From Paenibacillus phyllosphaerae (GTDB lineage: Bacteria > Bacillota > Bacilli > Paenibacillales > Paenibacillaceae), in assembly GCF_014192105.1 (NCBI RefSeq), contig NZ_JACHXK010000001.1, forward strand, positions 186,001-250,000: a DNA stretch of 64,000 nucleotides. Direction: 5' to 3'. The position numbers were made by a program, and so were the translations under genes. Position 1 is the stretch's first letter; each line of letters begins with the position of its first letter. This document shows positions 35,161 to 44,092 of this stretch, piece after piece. The notes under the pieces are model-generated. The model was not told the DNA's origin. It did no database searches and worked only from the letters and a program-made list of their open reading frames with translations.

Positions 35161-36144
35161 CTATGGCTGCTCTCCTTTGCGATAGAGAATCGCGATCCCG
35201 TCTTCGATGGGCAAATCCTCTATCGTAAAATCGATGATCGGCAAATCGTCCAGCATCTGCTTCAGAATCGCCTTTACTTCGTCGCGGTCGATTTCCAGCA
35301 CGGCTTCCGTAAGCTCATATTGCTTCATGTCGCCGTATCTCAGCAGCACGCCTTCTTCGACAACGTCGGACAACTTGATTTTGACGATCTTCTTTTGGTT
35401 CAGCAGATCGTTGACTCGCGCCAGATCGCCATCATAGGCCACCTTGCCGTCGTTGATAATGATCGTGCGTTTGCAGAGATCCTGTATATCGTTCATATAA
35501 TGGCTGGTCAGGATCACCGTAAGCTTATGCTGCTGGTTGTAATACTTGAAGAAATCGCGGATTTTCTTCTGCGAGATAATATCCAGCCCGATCGTCGGCT
35601 CATCGAGAAAAATAACCTTCGGCTTGTGCAGCAGCGCTGCGATCAGCTCCAGCTTCATCCGTTCGCCCAGCGACAGTCTGCGGACTTGAACATTCATCAG
35701 CTTCGTTACGTCGAGCAATTCGGACAGCTCCTCGACCGTTTTGCGAAAAACGCCGTCCTCTACCTCGTAAATCGTTTTATTCAGATGAAACGACTCGTTC
35801 GCCGGCAAGTCCCACCATAGCTGATTTTTCTGTCCCATCACGATAGCGAACTGGCGCTTGAACTCTTTTTTGCGCTCCCACGGCGTATAGCCCATAACGG
35901 ACACCTTGCCCGCTGTCGGGTACAGGATGCCGGAGAGCATTTTGAGCGTGGTCGTCTTTCCTGCTCCGTTCGGTCCGAGAAACCCCACCATTTCCCCTTC
36001 CTCCACCACGAAGGAAACTTGCTTAACGGCGTCCTTGTACAGCGTCTCCCGCTTGAATAAATTGCGGATCGAGCTCTTCAAGCCCACTTCCTTGTTATAA
36101 TAAGCAAATTGCTTCGATAATTGGTCCACGCTTATGATTGACAA
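35161..36144 (-). CDS. ABC exporter ATP-binding protein
   Basis: ATPase of 327 residues. Walker A 'GPNGAGKTTT', Q-loop 'QKNQLWWDLP', signature 'LSLGERMKLEL', Walker B 'VIFLDEPTIGLD' and the switch His in 'TSHYMND' are intact. A C-terminal regulatory extension of about 80 residues follows. The best start is TTG 36144, 13 bases inside the end of the oxidoreductase gene, with AAGGAAGGG upstream. The residues 'QNQLWWDLP' are typical of ATPases paired with this ABC-2 permease group. It drives export through the two permeases encoded next. Confidence 0.88.
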   Translation of the reverse strand: MSIISVDQLSKQFAYYNKEVGLKSSIRNLFKRETLYKDAVKQVSFVVEEGEMVGFLGPNGAGKTTTLKMLSGILYPTAGKVSVMGYTPWERKKEFKRQFAIVMGQKNQLWWDLPANESFHLNKTIYEVEDGVFRKTVEELSELLDVTKLMNVQVRRLSLGERMKLELIAALLHKPKVIFLDEPTIGLDIISQKKIRDFFKYYNQQHKLTVILTSHYMNDIQDLCKRTIIINDGKVAYDGDLARVNDLLNQKKIVKIKLSDVVEEGVLLRYGDMKQYELTEAVLEIDRDEVKAILKQMLDDLPIIDFTIEDLPIEDGIAILYRKGEQP

Positions 36145-37178
36145 TTCATTTCGCCCTTCCTTTTGTTCACCGCCAGTTGATAGAGTTGCTCGGCCAATTG
36201 AATGCGTTCATAGACGGCCTCGATCGGAGGATAGGGCCGCTCTTCGTTCAATACCTGGAGGATCGAGTGCAACTGGCTGGTATAATAATGCTGCGGTGGG
36301 AACGGCACCCTCTGCTTCTCCCCGGTAACGTCATCCTCTATTCGCAACGAGATGGGAAATTCCCCGACATTCGCGCGAAAAAAATCACGGACATGGATGC
36401 GCGCATGCTCCAGCTCCAGCACATGATCGGACTTATAAGGCAGCTCGAATGACGTCGTCACCGTCGCATTGACGCCGGAGCCGAAGCCCAGCTGCGCCCG
36501 GAACGTCCAGTCGCAGCCGTCCGGACCCGCAAAATCCGACTGGGCGTTCATCGCTTCAACGGTAAGCCCGCAGCCGATCGCCTGCAGAAACTGCAGCCAA
36601 TAGCAGCCCAAATCGTAGAAGGAGCCGCCACCCCTTAACCGCTCGCTGCGGTAATTCCCCGTGTAGTTATTCTTAGGTACGATATGAATTTGGGTATGAA
36701 CCGACTTCAGCTTGCCGTATGAGCCGCTATCGATGATTGCCGCGAGTGCGGCCTGCCAAGGGTGATGTTCCACCATAAGCGCCTCGAAGACGAGCACCCT
36801 CGGGTGCTCGCGCATCGCTTGCCTGACTGCAGCGCATTCCGCTGCAGTCAGGCATAATGGCTTCTCGACAAGCACATGTTTGCCGGCTCGAATCGCCTTC
36901 AGCGCCCATTGCGCGTGCAGTTCATTAGACAGCGCAATATACACCAGATCAATCTCTTCGTCCGCTAGCAAGGCCTCATAGCTTGGGTAAGCGATGTCGA
37001 TGCCGTAGCGCAGCGTATAATCGACCGCCTTCTCCACATTCCTGCTCGCCACGCCGCGAATTCGGCCAATGCCGCCGAGCTTCGATAAAGGCATGAACAA
37101 GGAACGCTCCAGTAAGGGCGAACAGCCGATGCTGCCGATTTGCCAAATACGGTTATTCCGTCTATCGCCGCCAGTCAT
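36132..37178 (-). CDS. Gfo/Idh/MocA-family oxidoreductase
   Basis: NAD(P)-dependent sugar or cyclitol dehydrogenase, 348 residues. N-terminal Rossmann half with 'QIGSIGCSPLLERSLFMP'; the family Lys motif 'AGKHVLVEKPLCLTAAE' (EKP) is intact; the C-terminal half contains 'GGGSFYDLGCYWLQFL' with the conserved Asp-x-x-Cys/His region. Members oxidise or reduce a sugar ring hydroxyl (for example inositol or UDP-sugar 3-position). It starts 3 bases after the second radical SAM gene. In this cluster it may supply or reduce a keto sugar (inference). Confidence 0.82.
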   Translation of the reverse strand: MTGGDRRNNRIWQIGSIGCSPLLERSLFMPLSKLGGIGRIRGVASRNVEKAVDYTLRYGIDIAYPSYEALLADEEIDLVYIALSNELHAQWALKAIRAGKHVLVEKPLCLTAAECAAVRQAMREHPRVLVFEALMVEHHPWQAALAAIIDSGSYGKLKSVHTQIHIVPKNNYTGNYRSERLRGGGSFYDLGCYWLQFLQAIGCGLTVEAMNAQSDFAGPDGCDWTFRAQLGFGSGVNATVTTSFELPYKSDHVLELEHARIHVRDFFRANVGEFPISLRIEDDVTGEKQRVPFPPQHYYTSQLHSILQVLNEERPYPPIEAVYERIQLAEQLYQLAVNKRKGEMNCQS

Positions 37179-37181
37179 CGG

Positions 37182-38369
37182 TTATATCCCGTGCAAGTAC
37201 AAGACGCTGCACTTGGAACAGACAGGCGTTAACCCTTGGCCGTTTATGATTTCGCGAACGCCGTCATAGGACTTGGAATGCCACACGTCCGACAGGCGAT
37301 TGGCCTTCAAGTCGCCCACTTGAAACTCGGCGAAAAATTTGCAAGCGGTAACCGTTCCGTCGGGATTGACATCCATCCGGGTGGACAAGGCGAGACAATG
37401 ATTGCCGCATCGGCTGGGCGTCATCTGTTCGCCGCGGATAAACTCGTCGATTTCACGTAACTCCAACCCAGGCTGGTATCGAACGCGAGTGTTCCAGAAC
37501 CGTTCGTTGATCCGTTTCAATTCATCCATCAGCTGCGGCAGCTTATCCGGGTTGAACTTGTATTTGTAGGCATGCCAGCTGCTGACTTTCCCTTCCTCCA
37601 TCCGATTAAGCCAGGAGAAGGTTTCCTTGAAATAATGGTCCATCTTAAGCGAGGTTTCTTGCGATATATACCAAGGAAAGCAGAGAATGACGAGATCCAC
37701 GCCTTTGGCCTCGAACATTTCGACCAGCTCAGTCATATGGCCGATCATGTTTTCATTAATTACCGTGTGAATGGAGATGCTGCCGCGGAATAGCCCCTCC
37801 TTGCGCCGCCGCACCAGTTCATCGATGGAATCCATCGCCTTCTTGAAGGAGCCCTTGCCGCGAATGAAATCATGCTCGCTCTGGAAGCCCTCGATCGCGA
37901 TGAGAAAATCAAGCCCATCCGATATCGCGCAAAGTTTATCCATATATTTGCCCATCAGCAGCGCATTGGTGCAAATAACGGTTTCGCGGCGATCCTCGGC
38001 CAGCAGGTCCAATATCTCGTCGAACTTGCGATGGAACAGCGGCTCGCCGCCCCAAATGTACAACCGGGATTTCTTCTCCCGCGTCTCCTCCAGAATGTGG
38101 CGGAACAGCTCAATATCAAGCTCGCGGTTCTGTTCTTCAAGCGGCATATTGTGATGATAGCCGTCTTCATTCCATTGATAGCAATGGATACAACGCAAAT
38201 TGCATCGATTGGTCAGTTTGATGCCCACCGATTCCGGAACATCTGTTTTGTACGTCGGATTTTTGCTTTTCTCCCGCAGCGGCACCGCAATGTTCTTGAT
38301 CGTCCTCTTGAGACGCTCGAATTTCAACTCGTCCAGTTCGACTCTGCTCTTGGGCTGCATGTATCGCAC
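37182..38369 (-). CDS. Radical SAM/SPASM enzyme 2
   Basis: Iron-sulfur enzyme of 395 residues. The radical SAM motif CxxxCxxC is 'TNRCNLRCIHCYQW' (Cys56, 60, 63). 'IWGGEPLFH' is the GGE motif. The C-terminal SPASM region carries further Cys residues ('SRCGNHCLALSTRMDVNPDGTVTACKFF' and 'CSKCSVLY'), expected to hold an auxiliary cluster. The start is GTG 38369, immediately after the previous stop codon, or ATG 38360, which keeps TAGG upstream. Relatives modify peptides or oxidise sugars and cyclitols, as BtrN does in butirosin synthesis (family knowledge). No precursor peptide is seen nearby. Confidence 0.87.
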   Translation of the reverse strand: MRYMQPKSRVELDELKFERLKRTIKNIAVPLREKSKNPTYKTDVPESVGIKLTNRCNLRCIHCYQWNEDGYHHNMPLEEQNRELDIELFRHILEETREKKSRLYIWGGEPLFHRKFDEILDLLAEDRRETVICTNALLMGKYMDKLCAISDGLDFLIAIEGFQSEHDFIRGKGSFKKAMDSIDELVRRRKEGLFRGSISIHTVINENMIGHMTELVEMFEAKGVDLVILCFPWYISQETSLKMDHYFKETFSWLNRMEEGKVSSWHAYKYKFNPDKLPQLMDELKRINERFWNTRVRYQPGLELREIDEFIRGEQMTPSRCGNHCLALSTRMDVNPDGTVTACKFFAEFQVGDLKANRLSDVWHSKSYDGVREIINGQGLTPVCSKCSVLYLHGI

Positions 38370-39488
38370 CTAGCCTTTCTCAACGAGAGTATTATCCTGA
38401 TAATACAAACAACAGGCCGTACAAATCGGAAACAAATTCTTCTTCAGATAATTGCGGAATTGCTTGTATTTTGGTCCGTTCCAGATGCTCTGGATACTTT
38501 CCTCGTTCACATTGCCAAGCGTGAGATCATAATGCGCATGGCATGTCGTCACATCGCCTTTGGCATTGATTTCCGTTGTCGTCCACGGCTGAGGACACCG
38601 CTTCTTGTGAGCCGTAATTCGATCCCAGCGCGCATGAAAATAGTCGTCCAGCTTCTCCAGGTTGAAATCTTTCGGGTTCAGATTCAGGAAAAATTGATGT
38701 TCGCGGCTGTAGGCCCGAATCGCTTCCAGCTGTCTGTTCAACTCCGCCAGATCCATCTGTTCGAAATCAGCCAGTCCCCTTACAAACCCTCTGCTGAACG
38801 GAGCCGCATCCGTATCGAAATGCTCTTGCAGCACATGGACGTAATTCGCATGGTCCTCTTCCGTCAAGTAAGACTGTAATTCAAAGCTCATTGCATCCAG
38901 CTTTCTCGCGGATATCATATCGAAGAAGAACGACTCGATGCGGTGATAGTTAAGCGGCGTGACCGTGCACGTAATGCCTATTTTCGGATATTCGCTGCCC
39001 GCTTCCTCTCGCAGCCGCAGCACCTCGTCAATTCCCTCAAGCGCCTTGCGGTATACGCCTTTCCCCCGCTGCGCATCGTTAATCTCTTCCGGGCCATCCA
39101 GCGATACCCAGATTTGATAGGGCTGCGTGCGGACCAGCATGGCGGCATGGCGTTTCAGCAGCGTGCCGTTCGTCGGGAAGGCCACCGTGCTGCCGTTTTC
39201 GCGCAGCATCGTCAGAACCGATTCGATATGCGGATACAGCAGCGGCTCACCGCCGAACAGATCGTAGTGCGGCTTAGAATCCTTGCAATCCTCGATAATT
39301 CTCCGGACTACATCCAAGTCAAGCTGCTTTAACTCCGGCTTTTCCTTGTACGTTCCCGTCTCTCCCCATTCATAGCACATTCTGCAACGAAGATTGCAGC
39401 TTTCGATCAGCTGCAGAAAGATCCACTTCGGCATGCGTAGCAAGCTTGCAAGCCCTGTAGCCTGGGATACCGGATTCAATGCATCCAT
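38370..39488 (-). CDS. Radical SAM/SPASM enzyme 1
   Basis: Iron-sulfur enzyme of 372 residues. Radical SAM motif 'ESCNLRCRMCYEWGE' (Cys31, 35, 38), GGE motif 'LFGGEPLLYP', and a SPASM-type tail with 'KRCPQPWTTTEINAKGDVTTC', 'LTLGNVNEESIQSIWNG' and 'FPICTACCLYY'. ATG 39488 is chosen because GAGGGG is 8 bases upstream; two earlier ATG codons are too close to it. The following radical SAM gene begins at the next base after the stop, so the two are made together. The two proteins differ clearly in sequence, so they probably catalyse separate steps. Confidence 0.88.
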   Translation of the reverse strand: MDALNPVSQATGLASLLRMPKWIFLQLIESCNLRCRMCYEWGETGTYKEKPELKQLDLDVVRRIIEDCKDSKPHYDLFGGEPLLYPHIESVLTMLRENGSTVAFPTNGTLLKRHAAMLVRTQPYQIWVSLDGPEEINDAQRGKGVYRKALEGIDEVLRLREEAGSEYPKIGITCTVTPLNYHRIESFFFDMISARKLDAMSFELQSYLTEEDHANYVHVLQEHFDTDAAPFSRGFVRGLADFEQMDLAELNRQLEAIRAYSREHQFFLNLNPKDFNLEKLDDYFHARWDRITAHKKRCPQPWTTTEINAKGDVTTCHAHYDLTLGNVNEESIQSIWNGPKYKQFRNYLKKNLFPICTACCLYYQDNTLVEKG

Positions 39489-39505
39489 GATCATGCCCCC
39501 TCGCA

Positions 39506-40630
39506 TTACGTTCGTTTGAGAATACCCGATACATGAAGCTCAGCCACAAGGTCGGTCAGATTGGCGCACTCCGCTTTCTTCTTGAGCAAATTCGCATGCG
39601 GCAGATCGAGGAGCGACTCGTTGCAGCCTGAGCTTAGCCAGTCGGCGTAGCGGATCCCAAGCCCATGCTTCATCCATAAGTCCGCATTTTTTTGTTCATG
39701 CTTGCCGAAGGCGTCCAGCATAATAATCGGCGTCGCGGATGCGAGAGAATCAATAAGCGTCCCAGCACCAGGCTTGCTGACAATTCCTTTCGCCCGTCTG
39801 ATAACGTCGTACAGCCCGTGACGATCCGGATGAATCGCGAATCCTACAGCCTCGCCGTCGATGATCTGACTGAAGGGAGGGAAGGTATGCTTCCCTTCCG
39901 CGTCGGTATCCCATGTATGCCAATTCGGATCATTCATGTAATAGCGGCTTGCAGCGGAGCCGCTTCTGCGGGTTTCACCCCATTCATAAGCGACGATATC
40001 CAGCAGGAGACCGCGTGCCTCCAGCTCTGGAATTGTATGCTGGTACGTTCCCATTCCCCAGCCTCCGCCATGTACGACATATCGGCTTTCCCTCTGGGCA
40101 AAGGGGATTGCGGGATCTTCGGATACCGGCAAATAGGCGGTAATCTCGCTTGTGCGTGAATTGAAAGGCCATAGCTCCCGATATCCCGTTTCATAGTCCG
40201 GGACAAACTTGCGCAAGCTGGCGAAGGAAGGGGCGTAATCCGAATCGACGTATAAAATATCGGCCTGCACCGGCACCTTTGCGCGCTGCTTATACAGATC
40301 GATCAAGTAGACCCAATTGCCGGACAACAGCACGAAATTCCCAGCTCCGCCTCGCTCCCACTCTGCTAGCAGCTGCTCCACCTTGTCTTCGTCCAGGCTG
40401 TTTCTCGTATCGATCGGCATCTTGGCTCCCACCAGCGCAGCTTGAAAATTATGATGATACGCGGACCGCGTAGATCCGATGCCGTCGATCTTATCGTTGC
40501 GCAGGCAGCTCTCGAACACGAGCGCTTCAGCCGAGATGCCGCGTCTTTCCAGTTGGGCGCATAGCAGGAGTCCCGGATTATAGAAGCCCAGCCCGAATCC
40601 GGAGCACAACACATACAGCTTTTTTTGCAT
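39506..40630 (-). CDS. GT-B glycosyltransferase-like protein
   Basis: Protein of 374 residues resembling MurG/UDP-glycosyltransferase (GT-B) folds. The N-terminal 'LYVLCSGFGLGFYNPGLLLCAQL' is the usual glycine-rich acceptor-domain start. Near residues 290-320 'AKGIVSKPGAGTLIDSLASATPIIML' matches the donor nucleotide-sugar site pattern (G-x-G-T-x-x-E/D-x-x). ATG 40630 is preferred because GGGGAGG is 7 bases upstream. It may transfer the sugar made by the dehydrogenase, decarboxylase or cytidylyltransferase onto the cluster's product (inference). Related transferase-like proteins without proven activity exist, so the substrate is open. Confidence 0.7.
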   Translation of the reverse strand: MQKKLYVLCSGFGLGFYNPGLLLCAQLERRGISAEALVFESCLRNDKIDGIGSTRSAYHHNFQAALVGAKMPIDTRNSLDEDKVEQLLAEWERGGAGNFVLLSGNWVYLIDLYKQRAKVPVQADILYVDSDYAPSFASLRKFVPDYETGYRELWPFNSRTSEITAYLPVSEDPAIPFAQRESRYVVHGGGWGMGTYQHTIPELEARGLLLDIVAYEWGETRRSGSAASRYYMNDPNWHTWDTDAEGKHTFPPFSQIIDGEAVGFAIHPDRHGLYDVIRRAKGIVSKPGAGTLIDSLASATPIIMLDAFGKHEQKNADLWMKHGLGIRYADWLSSGCNESLLDLPHANLLKKKAECANLTDLVAELHVSGILKRT

Positions 40631-40666
40631 TTCCATGCCTCCCCTTTGATCCGAATGAATCTACCA

Positions 40667-41986
40667 TCAGAACAGGCGGCAGCCGCGTTCAATCAGCAGC
40701 GTTCGCAGCTGCTGCACCAGCCGGGCTCTGTCCTGCGCTGTTCGTGCCACCGCCACAATATATTGCCTGCCCTTTGGCGCCTTCTCCTCCGCGTTGGCCT
40801 CCAGCGTATTGGCGCTGATCGGCATGATGCCTTCAAGCGTTCTGTTGTCGAACAGCAAGCCGCTTGCTTCAAGCCATGCCAGCCACGCGGCGAATCCCCC
40901 CGCTGGCATCTCCGTGTTCAGGAATGTTAGGTTCCCTTGCGTGCCGAGCTTTTGCAGATAGAGATCAAGCCGATGCTTGATCAGGCTCATCGACATACGC
41001 GCATTGATTTCTACAATGGGGAAAAGCGCGCCGCCCCTAAGCAGCATGGAATCCAGACTGACATATCCGAAATAGCGGTCGCCATGCAGCTGCGAGGCGA
41101 TCCGGCTCACCGTGTCGTAATAGCCCTTGCTTCTGATCTCCTCCAACAACCGGGCATCGGCTGTTACCGTTTCGGCGTAAGCAAAACCGTTATTCACGAC
41201 CCGATTCACGCTCAGGCATTCATACGTTCCGTCTTGCATGATCTCAAGCTGGATGGAGAAATCCGTTTCCTTTTCAAGCAGGGGTTCTACGATAAAATGC
41301 GTTGCGCTCCCCTTATTCTGCTCTTGTGTCTTTAATAGTTGGGCGATGCGGGACAATCTGTCCAGACTTTCTACCAGCAGGTTGCCTTTTCCCGAGACGC
41401 CTAACGGGTCCTTGATTAACACCGGCCCGGCTTCGAGCATCGCCGTTCCCGCTTCCTCCAGCTCATCCGCGCTTCTGGCCACGACAGCAGGATTGGGAAG
41501 CTCCAGCCGATTCCGCAGCTCCATGGCATACACCTTGGAATTGACCCTCGCAACCACCTCCTGTTCGGGGGCCTGCAGCTCCAAACCATAGCGTGCTGCC
41601 GCTTGATCGCAATCCGGCAGAAGCGCATACGGCACAAGCCGAGTTACGCCGCCTAGCGACGTAACTAGCCGTGGCACGGTTTCGTTGGCGGCCAGCCATG
41701 CAAACAGATGGCGTTCATCCGCAGGTACGGCATCGGGGTTCAGCTCCAACGATGCTCCGCGAAAACGGATCTCAATACTATCCAGATATTCGCGCAATAT
41801 CGGATGAAACGGCTGTCTGGTCAGCAACACATCGTCCGGCTCACAGAAAACGAACATCAGCTCATCCATAGCGCTTACGATTCGCTCGCTTTGCCGATCC
41901 TTAAGCGTCGGCAACAGGCTTGCATTCGGTTCGCGCCAATACTTCTCCGCCTCGAATACGGCGCCGTATACCGTTCTCTCGCGCAT
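40667..41986 (-). CDS. ATP-grasp ligase
   Basis: ATP-dependent carboxylate-amine/thiol ligase of 439 residues. ATP-grasp motifs are visible: 'VLIKDPLGVSGKGNLLVE' (nucleotide-binding Lys and Gly-rich loop), 'FIVEPLLEKETDFSIQLEI' and 'PIVEINARMSMSLIKHRL' (metal-binding Glu and Asn). The gene stands directly before (2 bases) the stand-alone acyl carrier protein gene on the sequence, i.e. immediately after it in transcription. In butirosin synthesis the ATP-grasp protein BtrJ loads glutamate on the carrier protein BtrI (family knowledge). The same job, loading an amino acid on the carrier protein, is the leading guess here. Confidence 0.78.
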   Translation of the reverse strand: MRERTVYGAVFEAEKYWREPNASLLPTLKDRQSERIVSAMDELMFVFCEPDDVLLTRQPFHPILREYLDSIEIRFRGASLELNPDAVPADERHLFAWLAANETVPRLVTSLGGVTRLVPYALLPDCDQAAARYGLELQAPEQEVVARVNSKVYAMELRNRLELPNPAVVARSADELEEAGTAMLEAGPVLIKDPLGVSGKGNLLVESLDRLSRIAQLLKTQEQNKGSATHFIVEPLLEKETDFSIQLEIMQDGTYECLSVNRVVNNGFAYAETVTADARLLEEIRSKGYYDTVSRIASQLHGDRYFGYVSLDSMLLRGGALFPIVEINARMSMSLIKHRLDLYLQKLGTQGNLTFLNTEMPAGGFAAWLAWLEASGLLFDNRTLEGIMPISANTLEANAEEKAPKGRQYIVAVARTAQDRARLVQQLRTLLIERGCRLF

Positions 41987-41988
41987 CG

Positions 41989-42234
41989 CTAGGCAACATC
42001 AACCTTGTTCTCGATGAAACGGCAGAAACGTTCAATCGATTCCAGGTGAGCCATATCGAATTCCTCAAAGTCGAAGTCGATGCCGAACTCATCCTCTATC
42101 CTTAGAATGAAGTTGATCAGCTGCAAGGAATCCATGCCCGTTTCATTCACGATATCCGAATTACCATTCAACTCTGTCACCAATGCCTCATCATCCCGAA
42201 TCTCGCTAATCAGTTTAATAACCTTTTCAATCAT
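41989..42234 (-). CDS. Stand-alone acyl carrier protein
   Basis: Small acidic four-helix carrier of 81 residues. The phosphopantetheine attachment Ser36 lies in 'NETGMDSLQLINFILRIED', followed by the typical acidic 'EFGIDFDFEEFD'. It carries an acyl or aminoacyl group as a thioester. It lies 2 bases from both neighbours, between methyltransferase and ATP-grasp genes, so it is dedicated to this pathway and not to fatty-acid synthesis. No condensing enzyme or adenylation domain is in the cluster. Confidence 0.9.
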   Translation of the reverse strand: MIEKVIKLISEIRDDEALVTELNGNSDIVNETGMDSLQLINFILRIEDEFGIDFDFEEFDMAHLESIERFCRFIENKVDVA

Positions 42235-42236
42235 AA

Positions 42237-43022
42237 TCAGACCTCCTCTGTTTTGGTCAGCGTAATGATCATGTCCTTATGTTCGTACTTGAAACAATAA
42301 TTCGTCGTGATTGGTAGCCGTACCGCCCGGATATCCGTGACGGGCAGCTCCGGCGGCGTAAACTTCCGCACATGCCGGACAAGGCACTCCTCCGAATAGC
42401 GCCAGATGAAGCCGTCAATCGTTGAATTCGCCATGTACGCTTCGGTAATTTCATGTTTGCGGTCCAGCAAAACGGGGTCGAAAATAATCAGCTTCCCGCC
42501 GGGCTTCAGTAAGCGTGAACACTCAGACAGCGCTTTTCGGGTGCTGCGGATGTGGTGGAAGCAGCGCGCCATCAGAATCGTGTCGAAGCTCTGATCCGGC
42601 AAATCCACCTTTTCAATACCGGATTGAAGAAAGGAATCGATGCGTTTCCACTTCATCGCGTACTTCAACGAATGAATATTCGGATCCAAATTCACCATGT
42701 CCGGCAATATGCCTTGCTTCTTTAAGTAACGGTTCATCAGCCCAGTCCCGCAGCCAACCTGCAGCACGCGGCCCGTAAGCGGCGGCAGCACCCGATACAC
42801 CTTATCGAACAAAGGGAAATTGACGAAAAAAGCAAAAACATCATAATAGACCGGACGCGTTTCGCTATAGCTGACAAACCGGCTCGGGTAGAAGAGATTC
42901 TTTTTGACCTGTCTCATAAAATCCTTTTTGACATAATAGTAGAAGGGATAAAGGACGATCAGGAATACAACATAAGCAAATTTGGCGATCCCGACTCTGG
43001 CTGGGCTGTTCATCGCATTCAT
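42237..43022 (-). CDS. SAM-dependent class I methyltransferase
   Basis: Methyltransferase of 261 residues. The SAM site is 'GRVLQVGCGTGLMNRYL', followed by 'MVNLDPNIHSLKYA', 'FDTILMARCFHHIRSTRKAL' and 'LLKPGGKLIIFDPVLLD', the usual order of UbiE/COQ5-type enzymes. A hydrophobic stretch near the N-terminus ('YVVFLIVLYPFYYYVKK') could bind the membrane. ATG overlaps the previous stop by four bases. Acceptor unknown; the neighbouring carrier protein suggests a carrier- or lipid-bound intermediate (inference). Confidence 0.82.
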   Translation of the reverse strand: MNAMNSPARVGIAKFAYVVFLIVLYPFYYYVKKDFMRQVKKNLFYPSRFVSYSETRPVYYDVFAFFVNFPLFDKVYRVLPPLTGRVLQVGCGTGLMNRYLKKQGILPDMVNLDPNIHSLKYAMKWKRIDSFLQSGIEKVDLPDQSFDTILMARCFHHIRSTRKALSECSRLLKPGGKLIIFDPVLLDRKHEITEAYMANSTIDGFIWRYSEECLVRHVRKFTPPELPVTDIRAVRLPITTNYCFKYEHKDMIITLTKTEEV

Positions 43023-44092
43023 AGCCAGCTACTCCCCTCATCCACATTTGGCACCGCATCCAATTGATCAAGCAGTGCTTTCAGAAAACTGCGTTCCTCC
43101 TGCTCCAGCATTCGGATCATCCGCTCGAGCGCAGGCAAATAATGCCTCTTCCCCGTCAGTATGTACATCATGGCTGTCATTTTGATACGCGCCCCCAATT
43201 CCTCCAGTACCTTGGCCGATTGGATTACCCCCTGATCAAAGTGGTTGTCATGGTTGGCCAATTCAAGAGAGACTTCTACCCATACCCGCTTATGCTCGCT
43301 CAATACGGCAAAAGGAAGCATGGTGGGATGTGTCTGGTCGCACGCGAGCCTGTCAATATAATAGTAAAGCGCTTTATAGACTTCCATTCCCGACAACGAC
43401 TTCTCATAAAACGAATTCCCTGGGTAGAAGCGCGCATGCGTCGGGTAGCTATGCAAATAATCATCGATCAATTGTTTCGTTAACGTTCGATCGAAACGGA
43501 ACGCAGATGCCTTAGGCGTCCAAAGATAGGAGCACCTGGTCCATTCGCTGTCGAGATGCTCAACAGCCCTAACCGCCATCTCAAGCTCCTGCGGATCGAC
43601 AAGTATCTGCTCAAGCTTGGGAGCGCTTTGAAACTTCGCATAATTCATGGACGCGTTCTCATAACGGTAGTCCAGTACCAAGAACTTATGCCGCTCGGCG
43701 TTATAGCCGTACACCAGCAAATTATTGCCTATATGCAGATGCCCATAAGCATAGCTATGCTTCATGTAATAAGAATCATAGTTAACATAAGCATATTTCC
43801 CGGCTGCCAGCGCATGCATAATCAACTCCGCACTGACGTCCGCGTAAAGGATCGCTTCTCTGTCGAGCCAATGTTCAAGGGGCTGTGTGTTCAGAAAATC
43901 AAGCCAGTGCGTGTCGCAATAGGAATCCCCCATTAAATCATATCCCGTATACAAAGGGATAAAATTAGTTAAACAACTCGCTCTGTTCGCCGGATCGTTG
44001 GCCAATACGGCAAGCGGAAGCGCATGATGCTTATACGTAACGAATAAGGGCGAACCGATCGGCAGTTCAATATCGACGATATTGCGTTTCAT
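43019..44092 (-). CDS. Uncharacterised protein, possible BtrH/C39-like fold
   Basis: 357 residues, not firmly recognised. The first half resembles BtrH-N/C39-peptidase-fold proteins found beside peptide and aminoglycoside pathways: 'ELIMHALAAGKYAYVNYDSYYM', then 'HIGNNLLVYGYNAERHKFLVLDYRY', matching the usual His and Asp strand pattern. However, I find no N-terminal catalytic cysteine in the expected place. The second half is alpha-helical with no clear motif. In butirosin synthesis BtrH transfers an acyl group from carrier protein to sugar, so a non-standard acyl-transfer role is possible (inference). It overlaps both neighbours by four bases. Confidence 0.45.
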   Translation of the reverse strand: MKRNIVDIELPIGSPLFVTYKHHALPLAVLANDPANRASCLTNFIPLYTGYDLMGDSYCDTHWLDFLNTQPLEHWLDREAILYADVSAELIMHALAAGKYAYVNYDSYYMKHSYAYGHLHIGNNLLVYGYNAERHKFLVLDYRYENASMNYAKFQSAPKLEQILVDPQELEMAVRAVEHLDSEWTRCSYLWTPKASAFRFDRTLTKQLIDDYLHSYPTHARFYPGNSFYEKSLSGMEVYKALYYYIDRLACDQTHPTMLPFAVLSEHKRVWVEVSLELANHDNHFDQGVIQSAKVLEELGARIKMTAMMYILTGKRHYLPALERMIRMLEQEERSFLKALLDQLDAVPNVDEGSSWL

